From assembly GCF_000497445.1 (NCBI RefSeq), contig NZ_CM002285.1, positions 3,210,705 through 3,235,593 on the forward strand: a stretch of DNA of 24,889 bases, given 5' to 3'. This document shows positions 1-7,931 of this stretch, piece after piece; the stretch's first letter is position 1, and each line of letters opens with the position of its first letter. The stretch is from Streptomyces roseochromogenus subsp. oscitans DS 12.976. GTDB lineage: Bacteria > Actinomycetota > Actinomycetes > Streptomycetales > Streptomycetaceae. The position numbers were made by a program, and so were the translations under genes. The notes beneath the pieces are model-generated. The model was not told the origin of the DNA. It was given only the letters and a program-made list of their open reading frames with translations, and did no database searches.

Positions 1-33
1 ACAGGAGACGCCGGCGCGTCCAGGGGCAACGGC

Positions 34-2733
34 GTGGAAGACGCGGGCACGCGCGCGCGTGCGAACCACCACGAGACCGAGGGGGCGCACGTCCCGGAGA
101 ACACGCCCCCCGACCACGGTCCGGGCGCAGACGACGATCCCCACGCCGAGGCCGTGGAGGGCGACGAACCGCTGCTCCCCGCGCGTGTGCACCGCCCCTC
201 CGACCTCATGCGGCTCCTGGTGGGCCTGCTCGCCATCGTGGTGCTGCTCGCGATCGCCGCGTTCGCGCACGGCACCACCTCGGGCCTCGAACAGGACATC
301 AACAAGGGCACCGGGCAGGCCCCCGACCTGCTCATCAAGATCGCGGGTCTGGCGTCCAGCATCGCGATCCTGCTGGTGCCGGTCGCCTTCGCGATCGAGC
401 GGCTGATCAAACGGGACGGGCTGCGCATCGCCGACGGCGTCCTCGCGGCCGTCCTCGCCCACGGAGTGACCCTGGCGACCGACCTGTGGGTCGCGCGGGC
501 CGCACCGGACTCGATCCAGGAGGCGCTCACCCAGCCCTCGCCGGGCGACATCCACGCCCTGACCGACCCCGTGCACGGCTATCTGGCCCCCGTCATCGCC
601 TATATGACGGCCGTCGGCATGTCCCGCAGACCCAGATGGCGCGCGGTGCTGTGGATCGTGCTGCTGCTCGACGCGTTCTCGATGCTGGTCACGGGCTACA
701 CGACCCCGTTCTCGATCATCCTGACGGTGCTGATCGGCTGGACCGTCGCCTACGGCACGCTGTACGCGGTCGGCTCCCCCAATGTCCGCCCCACCGGGCA
801 GACCCTGATGGCAGGCCTGCGCCACGTCGGCTTCCACCCCGTCAGCGCGGCCCGCGAGGAGACCACGGAGTCGGAGAACGGCGACCGCGGCCGGCGTTAC
901 TTCGTCACCCTGGAGGACGGCCCGCCGCTGGACGTCACGGTCGTGGACCGGGAACAGCAGGCCCAGGGCTTCTTCTACCGCGCGTGGCGCAATCTCACCC
1001 TGCGCGGCTTCGCCACCCGCTCCAGCCTGCAGTCGCTGCGCCAGGCGCTGGAACAGGAGGCGCTGCTGGCGTACGCGGCGATCGCGGCCGGCGCCAACGC
1101 GCCCAAGCTGATCGCCACTTCCGAACTCGGCCCCGACGCCGTCATGCTCGTCTACGAGCACTCCGGCGGGCGCACGCTGGACTCGCTGGCCGACGCGGAG
1201 ATCACCGACGAGCTGCTGCGCAACACCTGGCACCAGGTACAGGCGCTGCAGTCGCGGCGCATCGCGCACCGCAGGCTCGCAGGTGACGCGATTCTGGTGG
1301 ATCGTTCCGGCAGGGTGATCCTCACCGAGCTGCGCGGCGGCGAGATCGCGGCCGGTGAGCTGCTGCTGCGCATGGACGTGGCGCAGCTGGTCACGACGCT
1401 CGGTCTGCGGGTGGGCGCCGAGCGGGCGGTGGCCTCGGCGGTCGGCGTGCTCGGCCCCGACGCGGTCGCCGACTGCCTTCCGATGCTGCAGCCGATCGCG
1501 CTGACGCGCTCCACGCGCGCGACGCTGCGCCGGCTGGCCCGGGAGCGCGCCCAGCGCGAACGGGAAGCGGTCCTGGAGGCGTCCCGGCAGGCCAAGCAGG
1601 CCCGCCTGGACGAGGCCGCCGAGACCAGCGGGTCCGCCCTCGAAGAGCCCGGCAAGAAGACGGTCCGCGCGGAGCAGCGTGCGGAGCGGCGGGCCATGGA
1701 CGAAGCCCTCGACGAGGCCCGCGAGGAGGATCTGCTCACCCAGATCCGGCACGAGGTGCTGCGGATCAGGCCGCAGGCGCCCGTGGAGCCGGCCCGGCTG
1801 GAGCGGGTGCGGCCGCGCACGCTCATCAGCTTCATCGCGGGTGCGATCGGCGCGTACTACCTGCTGACGCAGCTCACCCACATCGAGTTCGGCACGCTGT
1901 TCGCGCAGGCCCAGTGGGGCTGGGTGCTCGCCGCGGTGGCGTTCTCCGCGCTCAGCTATGTCGCCGCGGCGATGGCGCTGCTGGGCTTCGTGCCGGAGCG
2001 GGTGCCGTTCCTGCGGACCGCGGCCGCCCAGGTCGCCGGGTCCTTCGTGAAGATCGTGGCGCCTGCCGCGGTCGGCGGTGTCGCCCTCAACACGCGCTTC
2101 CTGCAGCGCGCCGGCGTGCGCGCCGGGCTCGCGGTGGCGAGCGTCGGCGCGTCGCAGCTGTTCGGGCTCGGCTGCCACATCCTGATGCTGCTGTCCTTCG
2201 GCTATCTGACCGGCACGGAGAAGACGCCGTCGCTGTCGCCGTCCCGGACCGTCATCGCGGGTCTGCTGACGGTGGCGGTGCTGGTGCTCGTGGTGACCTC
2301 GGTGCCGTTCCTGCGGAAATTCGTCGTCACGCGCGTGCGGTCGCTGTTCGCCGGTGTCGTACCGCGCATGCTCGATGTGCTGCAGCGGCCGCAGAAGCTC
2401 GTCACCGGCATCGGCGGCATGCTTCTGCTGACGGCCTGCTTCGTGATGTGCCTGGACGCCTCCGTGCGGGCCTTCGGCGACGGCACCTCCTCGCTCAGCA
2501 TCGCCAGCGTCGCCGTCGTCTTCCTTGCCGGCAACGCGCTCGGGTCCGCGGCGCCCACCCCGGGCGGCGTGGGCGCGGTGGAGGCGAGCCTCACGCTCGG
2601 CCTGATCGCCTTCGGCCTCCCCAAGGAGGTCGCCGCTCCGGCCGTGCTGCTGTACCGCCTGCTGACGCTGTGGCTGCCGGTGCTCCCGGGCTGGCTGGCC
2701 TTCAACCACCTCACCCGCAAGGGAGCCCTGTAG
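34..2733 (+). CDS. Membrane protein: pseudokinase-like domain fused to LPG_synthase_TM (UPF0104/YbhN) domain
   Basis: This 899-residue protein starts at GTG 34, with AGGGG seven bases upstream. The frame stays open to the window edge, so an earlier start is possible. Residues 1-55 are acidic and disordered. About five hydrophobic segments lie between residues 58 and 245. A cytosolic domain at about 285-480 resembles an ABC1/RIO-type kinase, but its catalytic loop reads HRRLAGDAILV (412-422) and the DFG position reads ELRGG (432-436), so it is probably not catalytic. A charged, likely coiled-coil linker spans about 490-590. The C-terminal multi-pass domain (about 595-899) carries the family motif PTPGGVGAVEA (841-851) typical of LPG_synthase_TM proteins, relatives of the lysyl-phosphatidylglycerol synthase flippase domain. 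No aminoacyl-transferase domain is present, so I infer lipid or glycolipid translocation or sensing rather than lysinylation. Confidence is high for the domains and low for the substrate. Confidence 0.9.
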   Translation: MEDAGTRARANHHETEGAHVPENTPPDHGPGADDDPHAEAVEGDEPLLPARVHRPSDLMRLLVGLLAIVVLLAIAAFAHGTTSGLEQDINKGTGQAPDLLIKIAGLASSIAILLVPVAFAIERLIKRDGLRIADGVLAAVLAHGVTLATDLWVARAAPDSIQEALTQPSPGDIHALTDPVHGYLAPVIAYMTAVGMSRRPRWRAVLWIVLLLDAFSMLVTGYTTPFSIILTVLIGWTVAYGTLYAVGSPNVRPTGQTLMAGLRHVGFHPVSAAREETTESENGDRGRRYFVTLEDGPPLDVTVVDREQQAQGFFYRAWRNLTLRGFATRSSLQSLRQALEQEALLAYAAIAAGANAPKLIATSELGPDAVMLVYEHSGGRTLDSLADAEITDELLRNTWHQVQALQSRRIAHRRLAGDAILVDRSGRVILTELRGGEIAAGELLLRMDVAQLVTTLGLRVGAERAVASAVGVLGPDAVADCLPMLQPIALTRSTRATLRRLARERAQREREAVLEASRQAKQARLDEAAETSGSALEEPGKKTVRAEQRAERRAMDEALDEAREEDLLTQIRHEVLRIRPQAPVEPARLERVRPRTLISFIAGAIGAYYLLTQLTHIEFGTLFAQAQWGWVLAAVAFSALSYVAAAMALLGFVPERVPFLRTAAAQVAGSFVKIVAPAAVGGVALNTRFLQRAGVRAGLAVASVGASQLFGLGCHILMLLSFGYLTGTEKTPSLSPSRTVIAGLLTVAVLVLVVTSVPFLRKFVVTRVRSLFAGVVPRMLDVLQRPQKLVTGIGGMLLLTACFVMCLDASVRAFGDGTSSLSIASVAVVFLAGNALGSAAPTPGGVGAVEASLTLGLIAFGLPKEVAAPAVLLYRLLTLWLPVLPGWLAFNHLTRKGAL

Positions 2734-2760
2734 GCGACCGAGCCCCTCTGGGCAGGGGGC

Positions 2761-2830
2761 GTGCGCCTCGTCACGGCAGAAGTGCGCGCCTCGTCACGAC
2801 AGGAGTGCGCGCCTGATCATGACGGCAGGG
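2761..2830. repeat. Three imperfect tandem repeats of 21-26 bp
   Basis: Three consecutive copies start with GTGCGC: 2761-2781, 2782-2804 and 2805-2830. Each continues into a CCT-GTCA/ATCA-GACGGCAG-like core. They lie between the LPG_synthase_TM gene and the hydrolase lipoprotein gene, about 60 bases before the latter's start. They could be regulator-binding direct repeats or a small expanded tandem duplication. A weak GC-rich stem (2742-2747 with 2754-2760) lies just before them and may help end transcription of the upstream gene. Confidence 0.6.
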
Positions 2831-2891
2831 GGCGTACCTCGGACGGCCCGCGCCCCGCGCGCACCGGCGTGCACGCCCCCAGGATGGGGAC

Positions 2892-4436
2892 ATGGCGATT
2901 CCCTCCCGGCTGCGCGCCGCCGCCCTGGCCACCTCTGCCCTGCTGCTGTCGGCCCTGCTGGCCGGATGCGGCGACGGTGGCAAGGACGGCGATCTCTCGG
3001 CGCAGAAGCTGGACTGGAAGGGCTGCCCGGCCCCGTCCGAGGCGGAGGGCGGCGGCACCGCCCCCTCCCCGCTGCCGGGCGGCGGCACCTGGCAGTGCGC
3101 CACCATGAAGGCACCCCTGGACTGGAGCAAACCGAAGGGCGACACCATCGGCATCGCCCTGATCCGCGCCAAGGCCAGCGGCCCCGCGAGCAAGCGGATC
3201 GGCTCGCTGGTGTTCAACTTCGGCGGGCCCGGCGGCAGCGGCGTCAGCACACTGCCCGCGTTCGGCGAGGACTACGCCGCCCTGCGCGCCCGCTATGACC
3301 TGGTCAGCTTCGACCCGCGCGGGGTCGGCCGCAGTGCGCCGGTGAAGTGCGAGAGCGATGCCCAGCTGGACGTGTACTTCCAGCAGGACGCGACCCCTGA
3401 CAACAGCGCCGAGCGCACCGCGCTGGTGAACCGCACCAAGCAGTTCAACGCGGCCTGCGAGAAGAACTCCCGGCAGATCCTGCCGCACGTGTCGACCACG
3501 GACGCGGCCCGCGACATGGACCTGATGCGCCAGGTCCTCGGCGACGCCAAGCTGCACTACTTCGGCATCTCCTACGGCACCGAACTCGGCGGCGTGTACG
3601 CCCACTTGTTCCCCAGGAACGTCGGCCGGGCCGTCCTCGACGCCGTCGTCGACCCCACGCAGAACCCCGAAGAGAGCGCGCTGGGACAGGCCAAGGGCTT
3701 CCAGCTCGCGCTCGACAACTTCGCCGAGGACTGCACCTCGAAGACCTCCGAGTGCCCGATCGGCAACACCGCGCAGGACGTGAAGGACCGCATCGCGAAA
3801 CTCCTCAACGACCTGGAGAACAAACCGATCCCGGGCATCCCGCCGCGCCAGCTCACCCAGACCGCCGCGACCAACGGCATCGCACAGTCCCTGTACTCCA
3901 AGGATTTCTGGGAGTACCTCACCGAGGGCCTGGAGCAGGCGTACGAGGGCGACGGCAAGGTCCTGATGCTGCTGTCCGACTCGATGAACGGCCGCAGCGA
4001 GAACGGCGAGTACAGCAACATCACCGCGGCGAACACCGCCATCAACTGCGCCGACGAGAAACCTCGGTACACCGCCGACGACGTCCAGCGGAAGCTGCCC
4101 GAGTTCCGCGCCGCCTCCCCGCTGTTCGGGGACTACCTGGCCTGGGGCATGGTCAGTTGCACCGACTGGGCCGTACCGGGCGCCGCCGATCACCCGGACG
4201 TCAGCGCACCCGGCTCGGCGCCCATCCTCGTCGTCGGCAACACCGGCGACCCGGCCACTCCGTACGAGGGCGCGAAGAAGATGGTCGAGGCGCTCGGCAA
4301 GGGCGTCGCCGTCGAGCTGACGTACAAGGGCCAGGGGCACGGTGCGTACGACAGCAAGGACGCGTGCGTACAGAGCGCGGTGAACGCCTACCTGCTGGAC
4401 GGCAAGGAACCGCAGACCGGCACGGTCTGCTCCTGA
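2892..4436 (+). CDS. Secreted lipoprotein alpha/beta hydrolase, tripeptidyl-aminopeptidase (TAP) type
   Basis: This 514-residue extracytoplasmic hydrolase belongs to the Streptomyces TAP/SlpD/SlpE-like group (MEROPS S33 type). The family removes short peptides from the N-terminus of proteins or peptides. The signal peptide ends in lipobox LLAGC with Cys26, so a membrane-anchored lipoprotein is expected. The oxyanion-side motif FGGPGGSG spans 110-117. The nucleophile elbow GISYG is at 225-229 (Ser227). Asp453 (in GNTGDPATPY) and His483 (in GQGHGAY) complete the triad inside a C-terminal TAP_C-like segment. Start ATG 2892 is preceded by GGATGGGGA. The gene stands alone on this strand, flanked by tandem repeats upstream and a cold-shock gene downstream. 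Substrate specificity cannot be read from the sequence. Confidence 0.93.
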   Translation: MAIPSRLRAAALATSALLLSALLAGCGDGGKDGDLSAQKLDWKGCPAPSEAEGGGTAPSPLPGGGTWQCATMKAPLDWSKPKGDTIGIALIRAKASGPASKRIGSLVFNFGGPGGSGVSTLPAFGEDYAALRARYDLVSFDPRGVGRSAPVKCESDAQLDVYFQQDATPDNSAERTALVNRTKQFNAACEKNSRQILPHVSTTDAARDMDLMRQVLGDAKLHYFGISYGTELGGVYAHLFPRNVGRAVLDAVVDPTQNPEESALGQAKGFQLALDNFAEDCTSKTSECPIGNTAQDVKDRIAKLLNDLENKPIPGIPPRQLTQTAATNGIAQSLYSKDFWEYLTEGLEQAYEGDGKVLMLLSDSMNGRSENGEYSNITAANTAINCADEKPRYTADDVQRKLPEFRAASPLFGDYLAWGMVSCTDWAVPGAADHPDVSAPGSAPILVVGNTGDPATPYEGAKKMVEALGKGVAVELTYKGQGHGAYDSKDACVQSAVNAYLLDGKEPQTGTVCS

Positions 4437-4605
4437 CCCGAACAGGGCTACGGGTCCCCTGGGCCGTCACGCAACTCAAGGATCACCCGAATGGCGTACC
4501 TGATGTCGCCACTCGGCTGGCGGCGTGATGTCCTGGAAAGGGGTTCCGTACCATGACCCAGGCCCGCGTTGATCAACCGCTGGCCTTTCAGGAAGGGCTC
4601 GCGAA

Positions 4606-4809
4606 ATGGCCGAGGGAACCGTGAAGTGGTTCAACGCGGAGAAGGGGTTCGGATTCATCACGCCGGACGGTGGCGGCCCGGATGTGTACGTGCATTACAG
4701 CGCGATCACCACACAGGGCTATCGATCCCTGGAGGAGAACCAGCGGGTCGGGTTCGAAATTACCCAAGGCCAAAAGGGCCCACAGGCCGAAGGCGTCTAC
4801 CCCCTGTGA
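4606..4809 (+). CDS. Cold-shock domain protein, CspA family
   Basis: This is a 67-residue, single-domain nucleic-acid-binding protein, the standard length for the family. RNP1 reads KGFGFI (13-18). RNP2 reads VYVHY (27-31), where most streptomycete homologues have VFVHY, so one of the stacking Phe residues is Tyr here. Such proteins bind single-stranded RNA and DNA and melt structure in mRNA. The start ATG has AGGAAGGG (4590-4597) eight bases upstream. The 169-base upstream gap holds a short overlapping reading frame (4553-4624), described in the findings. Transcription probably ends at the hairpin at 4923-4962. Confidence 0.95.
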   Translation: MAEGTVKWFNAEKGFGFITPDGGGPDVYVHYSAITTQGYRSLEENQRVGFEITQGQKGPQAEGVYPL

Positions 4810-4922
4810 CCTGCGTCCGGGAATCCCGGCAATGCGATGTACGACATCGCGGACAGCCCTCGTTTTCCATTGAGTTCATATCCGCCCGGCAGGCCGCCGA
4901 CACGCTCGGCATCGCAACGACA

Positions 4923-4962
4923 GAAGCCCACGGCATCCGAACTGGTCGGAGCCGTGGGCTTC
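4923..4962. terminator. Bidirectional hairpin terminator between convergent genes
   Basis: A perfect 12-bp inverted repeat pairs GAAGCCCACGGC (4923-4934) with GCCGTGGGCTTC (4951-4962) around a 16-base loop. It sits between the convergent cold-shock gene (+) and moeZ (-), where a shared terminator is expected. There is no long U-tract, which is common for streptomycete terminators. Confidence 0.8.
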
Positions 4963-4992
4963 GTCAGCCCCGCTGGTCAGCGGAACCGTTGA

Positions 4993-6171
4993 TCAGTAGA
5001 CCGGCTTGTGCGGTTCGATCTGGTTGACCCAGCCGATGACGCCGCCGCCCACGTGGACGGCGTCGGCGAAGCCCGCGGACTTCAGAACGGCGAGGACTTC
5101 CGCACTGCGGACACCCGTCTTGCAATGCAGGACGATCTTCTTGTCCTGCGGCAGGTCCTGCAGGGCGGCGCCCATGAGGAACTCGTTCTTCGGGATCAGC
5201 TTGGCGCCCGGGATGGAGACGATCTCGTACTCGTTCGGCTCGCGGACGTCGATGATCTCGATGTTCTCGCCCTCGTCGATCCACTCCTTGAGCTGCTTCG
5301 GAGTGATCGTCGAGCCGAGGGCCGCCTCCTGGGCCTCCTCGGAGACGACGCCGCAGAAGGCCTCGTAGTCGATGAGCTCGGTGACGGTCGGGTTCTCGCC
5401 GCAGACCGCGCAGTTCGGGTCCTTGCGGACCTTCACCTGGCGGTACTGCATCTCCAGGGCGTCGTAGATCATCAGGCGGCCGACCAGCGGCTCGCCGATG
5501 CCCGCGAGGAGCTTGATGGCTTCGTTGACCTGGATGGAGCCGATGGACGCGCACAGCACGCCCAGGACGCCGCCCTCGGCGCAGGAGGGGACCATGCCGG
5601 GCGGCGGGGGCTCCGGGTAGAGGCAGCGGTAGCAGGGGCCGTGCTCGGACCAGAAGACAGAGGCCTGGCCGTCGAAGCGGTAGATCGAACCCCATACGTA
5701 CGGCTTGTTCAGCAGCACGCAGGCGTCGTTGACCAGGTAGCGGGTCGCGAAGTTGTCCGTGCCGTCGACGATCAGGTCGTACTGGCTGAAGATGTCCATC
5801 ACGTTCTCGGCTTCGAGCCGCTCCTCGTGAAGGACCACGTTCACGTACGGGTTGATCCCCTTGACGGTGTCACGGGCGGACTCGGCCTTGGACCGGCCGA
5901 TGTCGGACTGGCTGTGGATGATCTGGCGCTGCAGGTTCGACTCGTCGACCTCGTCGAACTCCACGATGCCGAGGGTGCCCACGCCCGCGGCGGCCAGGTA
6001 CATCAGCGCCGGCGAGCCCAGGCCGCCGGCGCCCACACAGAGCACCTTGGCGTTCTTCAGCCGCTTCTGCCCGTCCATCCCGACGTCGGGGATGATCAGG
6101 TGGCGGGAGTACCTGCGGACCTCGTCTACGGTGAGCTCAGCAGCTGGCTCAACCAGGGGTGGCAGCGACAC
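4993..6171 (-). CDS. moeZ: MoeZ: adenylyltransferase / rhodanese sulfur-carrier activating enzyme
   Basis: This 392-residue ThiF/MoeB-type enzyme has a C-terminal rhodanese domain. The family adenylates the C-terminal Gly-Gly of small sulfur-carrier proteins (MoaD, CysO, ThiS types) and transfers sulfur to make the thiocarboxylate, feeding molybdopterin, cysteine or thiamine pathways. The nucleotide-binding motif GAGGLG is at 47-52. Two zinc CxxC pairs sit at Cys180/183 and Cys254/257. The rhodanese loop HCKTGVRS carries the presumed persulfide Cys350. Start is GTG 6171 with GGAG (6177-6180) just upstream. The gene lies 63 bases after the spherulin-like gene on the same strand, so it may be read through from that block. 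As a housekeeping gene it likely also has its own promoter in that gap. Confidence 0.96.
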   Translation of the reverse strand: MSLPPLVEPAAELTVDEVRRYSRHLIIPDVGMDGQKRLKNAKVLCVGAGGLGSPALMYLAAAGVGTLGIVEFDEVDESNLQRQIIHSQSDIGRSKAESARDTVKGINPYVNVVLHEERLEAENVMDIFSQYDLIVDGTDNFATRYLVNDACVLLNKPYVWGSIYRFDGQASVFWSEHGPCYRCLYPEPPPPGMVPSCAEGGVLGVLCASIGSIQVNEAIKLLAGIGEPLVGRLMIYDALEMQYRQVKVRKDPNCAVCGENPTVTELIDYEAFCGVVSEEAQEAALGSTITPKQLKEWIDEGENIEIIDVREPNEYEIVSIPGAKLIPKNEFLMGAALQDLPQDKKIVLHCKTGVRSAEVLAVLKSAGFADAVHVGGGVIGWVNQIEPHKPVY

Positions 6172-6196
6172 GGGGACTCCGTTGATCGGTCAATCA

Positions 6197-6238
6197 CTAC
6201 AGTGTTCTTCTCGTAAACACTGCCATGGCCTTCTTCAT
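6197..6238 (-). CDS. Possible 13-codon mini-ORF before moeZ
   Basis: A tiny frame (MKKAMAVFTRRTL) begins in an ATGA overlap with the stop of the spherulin-like gene and ends 25 bases before the moeZ start. Its 3' part coincides with a 7-bp inverted repeat, CAGTGTT (6200-6206) with AACACTG (6216-6222). It could be a coupled leader peptide for moeZ or chance; no family is recognisable. Confidence 0.25.
   Translation of the reverse strand: MKKAMAVFTRRTL
6200..6222. promoter_or_regulatory. Inverted repeat upstream of moeZ
   Basis: CAGTGTT (6200-6206) and AACACTG (6216-6222) form a 7-bp inverted repeat with a 9-base spacer, 29 bases before the moeZ GTG on the minus strand. A weak -10-like TAGTGA lies next to it on that strand. 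It may be an operator or a small leader hairpin. Confidence 0.35.
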
Positions 6239-6984
6239 TCCGAGACACCTGTTCCGATACGCGAGACGATTTCGTCCCAGTAGCCGGGCATCGTCTCCCA
6301 GGGGTCGGCGCGGCCGCGGCGGTCCGTGCGGTCGGTGAAGTAGATCGTCGCCGCTCCCTGCCAGCGTGCGATGCGCAGCGCCTCCTCCAGGTGGCCGCGG
6401 GGCACGCTGTGCACGAAGTGGCAGAAGCGGTCGGGCGGATAGTCGGCGGTCCATTCGGCGACCTGCGACCAGCGGTAGTCGGACCAGGCGCCCGAGAAGG
6501 TCACCAGCTGGTCGGCGTGCTCCGCGTACCCGAGGTACGGGTGGCTGCCGTGGCCGAGGACGATGTGCGCGCCGTCACTGATCGCCCGGAGCGTGGTGAC
6601 CGCACGGCGGACCTCGGGGAGCGCGGTTCGGTCGGTGGGGCAGCGGTCCAGCAGGAAGCCGTCGACCCGGTACCAGTCGAGGTGGCGGTGGGCGTCGGAG
6701 AGCAGGTCGCCGAAGTCGCGGGCGCCGTGGGTGAGGTCCAGTTGGCCGAGGACGCGGACGCCCGCGCCGCGCAGCCGGCCCGCGGCTTCCAGGCAGTGCG
6801 GGTCCGGGCGGCTGCCGGGGCCCCCGGCCACGTTGAGGACCACCCAGTCCAGCGGGGTGCCCGGGCGGGCGAGTTCGGCCCACTGGGCGGGGGCGACGAG
6901 TGGGTGGGCGTAGCCGGGGATGCCGAGGGCGGTGCGCAGGCCGGTGCTCGTGGTGCCTGCTGTGGTGCTGGTCAGATGCGGCAT
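6235..6984 (-). CDS. Spherulation-specific family 4 (spherulin-4) glycosidase-like protein
   Basis: This 249-residue protein has the look of the spherulin-4 family, TIM-barrel proteins related to GH114/GH166-type polygalactosamine hydrolases. Supporting segments are LGIPGYAHPLVAP near the N-terminus, a central WYRVDGFLLDRCPTD strand carrying acidic residues where family members place catalytic Asp/Glu, and a C-terminal AATIYFTDRTD. There is no clear signal peptide, so an extracellular role would need another export route. Start ATG 6984 lies inside the end of the SDR gene (13-base overlap) with GGAGGCGGC directly before it, so it is translationally coupled. A much longer reading frame extends upstream but runs antiparallel in phase through the SDR gene and is not coding. 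The context suggests trimming of the polysaccharide made by the neighbouring genes. Confidence 0.85.
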   Translation of the reverse strand: MPHLTSTTAGTTSTGLRTALGIPGYAHPLVAPAQWAELARPGTPLDWVVLNVAGGPGSRPDPHCLEAAGRLRGAGVRVLGQLDLTHGARDFGDLLSDAHRHLDWYRVDGFLLDRCPTDRTALPEVRRAVTTLRAISDGAHIVLGHGSHPYLGYAEHADQLVTFSGAWSDYRWSQVAEWTADYPPDRFCHFVHSVPRGHLEEALRIARWQGAATIYFTDRTDRRGRADPWETMPGYWDEIVSRIGTGVSE

Positions 6985-7931
6985 GCCGCCTCCATCCAGA
7001 TGTCGGCAAGGGATTCTTCGAGGTTGATGCGGGGCCGCCAGCCGAGCCGGTCGCGCGCGGTGCGCACATCGGCCTGCTGCCAGCTGCCGCAGCCGTCGGG
7101 GTACGGGTACGCCACCGGGGCCGCGTGGTCGGAGTCGGCGCGGGGGTGGCCGATGGCGCCGCGCAGCGGGCCGGGCGGGGCGTCCAGCTCGTGGAGGGCA
7201 CCGCCGTACCCGGCCACGCGCGCGAGGACGGCGGCGGCGTCGCGGAGGCGGACGGCGCGGCCTGAGCCGATGTTGATGACGCCCTGGGCGGCGGAGAGCG
7301 AGGCGGCGTGCACGGCGCGGGCGACATCGCGTACGTCGACGAAGTCGCGCTGGATGCCGAGGCCGCCGAGTTTGAGTTCGCCGTCGCCGGACTGCATGGC
7401 CCGCCGCATGGCCTCGGCGAGCCGGCCCAGCGGGGAGCCGGCCGGGGTGCCGGGGCCGGCCGGTGAGAAGACGCGCAGCACGACGGCGTCCAGGCCGGAG
7501 CCGAGGACCAGTTCGGTCGCGGCGAGCTTGCTGACGCCGTACGGGCCGCCGGGGCGCGGTACGGCGTCCTCGGCGGTGGAGGAGCCGGGCTGGCTCGGCC
7601 CGTACTCGGAGCTGCACCCGATCTGCACCAGGCGGGCGCCACAACCGCTGCGGCGCAGGGCCTCGCAGACGGTGGCGACGGCCACGGTGTTGTGCCGGGT
7701 GAGCTCGCGGGCGCCGCCGCGGATGGCGCCCGCGCAGTTGATCACGACTCCGGGGTGCACCGCGTCCAGGAAGCGGGTGAGTGCGCCGGGGCTGCCGGTG
7801 GCGAGGTCGAAGCGGACGTCGGCGTCGTCGCCGCGGCCGAGCGCGGTCAGCTGGACGGCCGGGTCGGCGAGCAGGCGGTCGGCCACGAAGCGGCCGATGT
7901 ATCCGTTGGCTCCGATCAGCAGAACCCTCAT
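6972..7931 (-). CDS. NAD-dependent epimerase/dehydratase (extended SDR)
   Basis: This 319-residue extended short-chain dehydrogenase acts in nucleotide-sugar conversion. The Rossmann motif GANGYIG is at 7-13, a Ser pair in CSSEYG at 107-108, and the catalytic YxxxK as YGVSK (Tyr131, Lys135). The segment RDFVDVRDVARA, typical of sugar-nucleotide epimerases, follows. Likely reactions are a UDP-sugar 4-epimerisation or dTDP-sugar reduction; the exact substrate is not determinable. Start ATG 7931 shares ATGA with the stop of the preceding small ORF and has GGGAG about eight bases upstream. Its own end overlaps the spherulin-like gene. Position in the block suggests it supplies the activated sugar used by the PelF-like transferase, as PelX (UDP-GlcNAc 4-epimerase) does in Pel systems. 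That link is inference. Confidence 0.9.
   Translation of the reverse strand: MRVLLIGANGYIGRFVADRLLADPAVQLTALGRGDDADVRFDLATGSPGALTRFLDAVHPGVVINCAGAIRGGARELTRHNTVAVATVCEALRRSGCGARLVQIGCSSEYGPSQPGSSTAEDAVPRPGGPYGVSKLAATELVLGSGLDAVVLRVFSPAGPGTPAGSPLGRLAEAMRRAMQSGDGELKLGGLGIQRDFVDVRDVARAVHAASLSAAQGVINIGSGRAVRLRDAAAVLARVAGYGGALHELDAPPGPLRGAIGHPRADSDHAAPVAYPYPDGCGSWQQADVRTARDRLGWRPRINLEESLADIWMEAACRI

Noticed and set aside
4993..6171. Linking moeZ to the Cys leader as one sulfur regulon
   Set aside because: Attractive because both concern sulfur, but moeZ is a conserved housekeeping gene about 11 kb away with no shared leader, so no sequence evidence connects them.
5008..6216. Long + strand open frame across moeZ
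   Set aside because: It is the antisense shadow of moeZ, whose minus frame has full ThiF and rhodanese motifs; the + frame gives Val/Asp/Leu-rich sequence with no domain.
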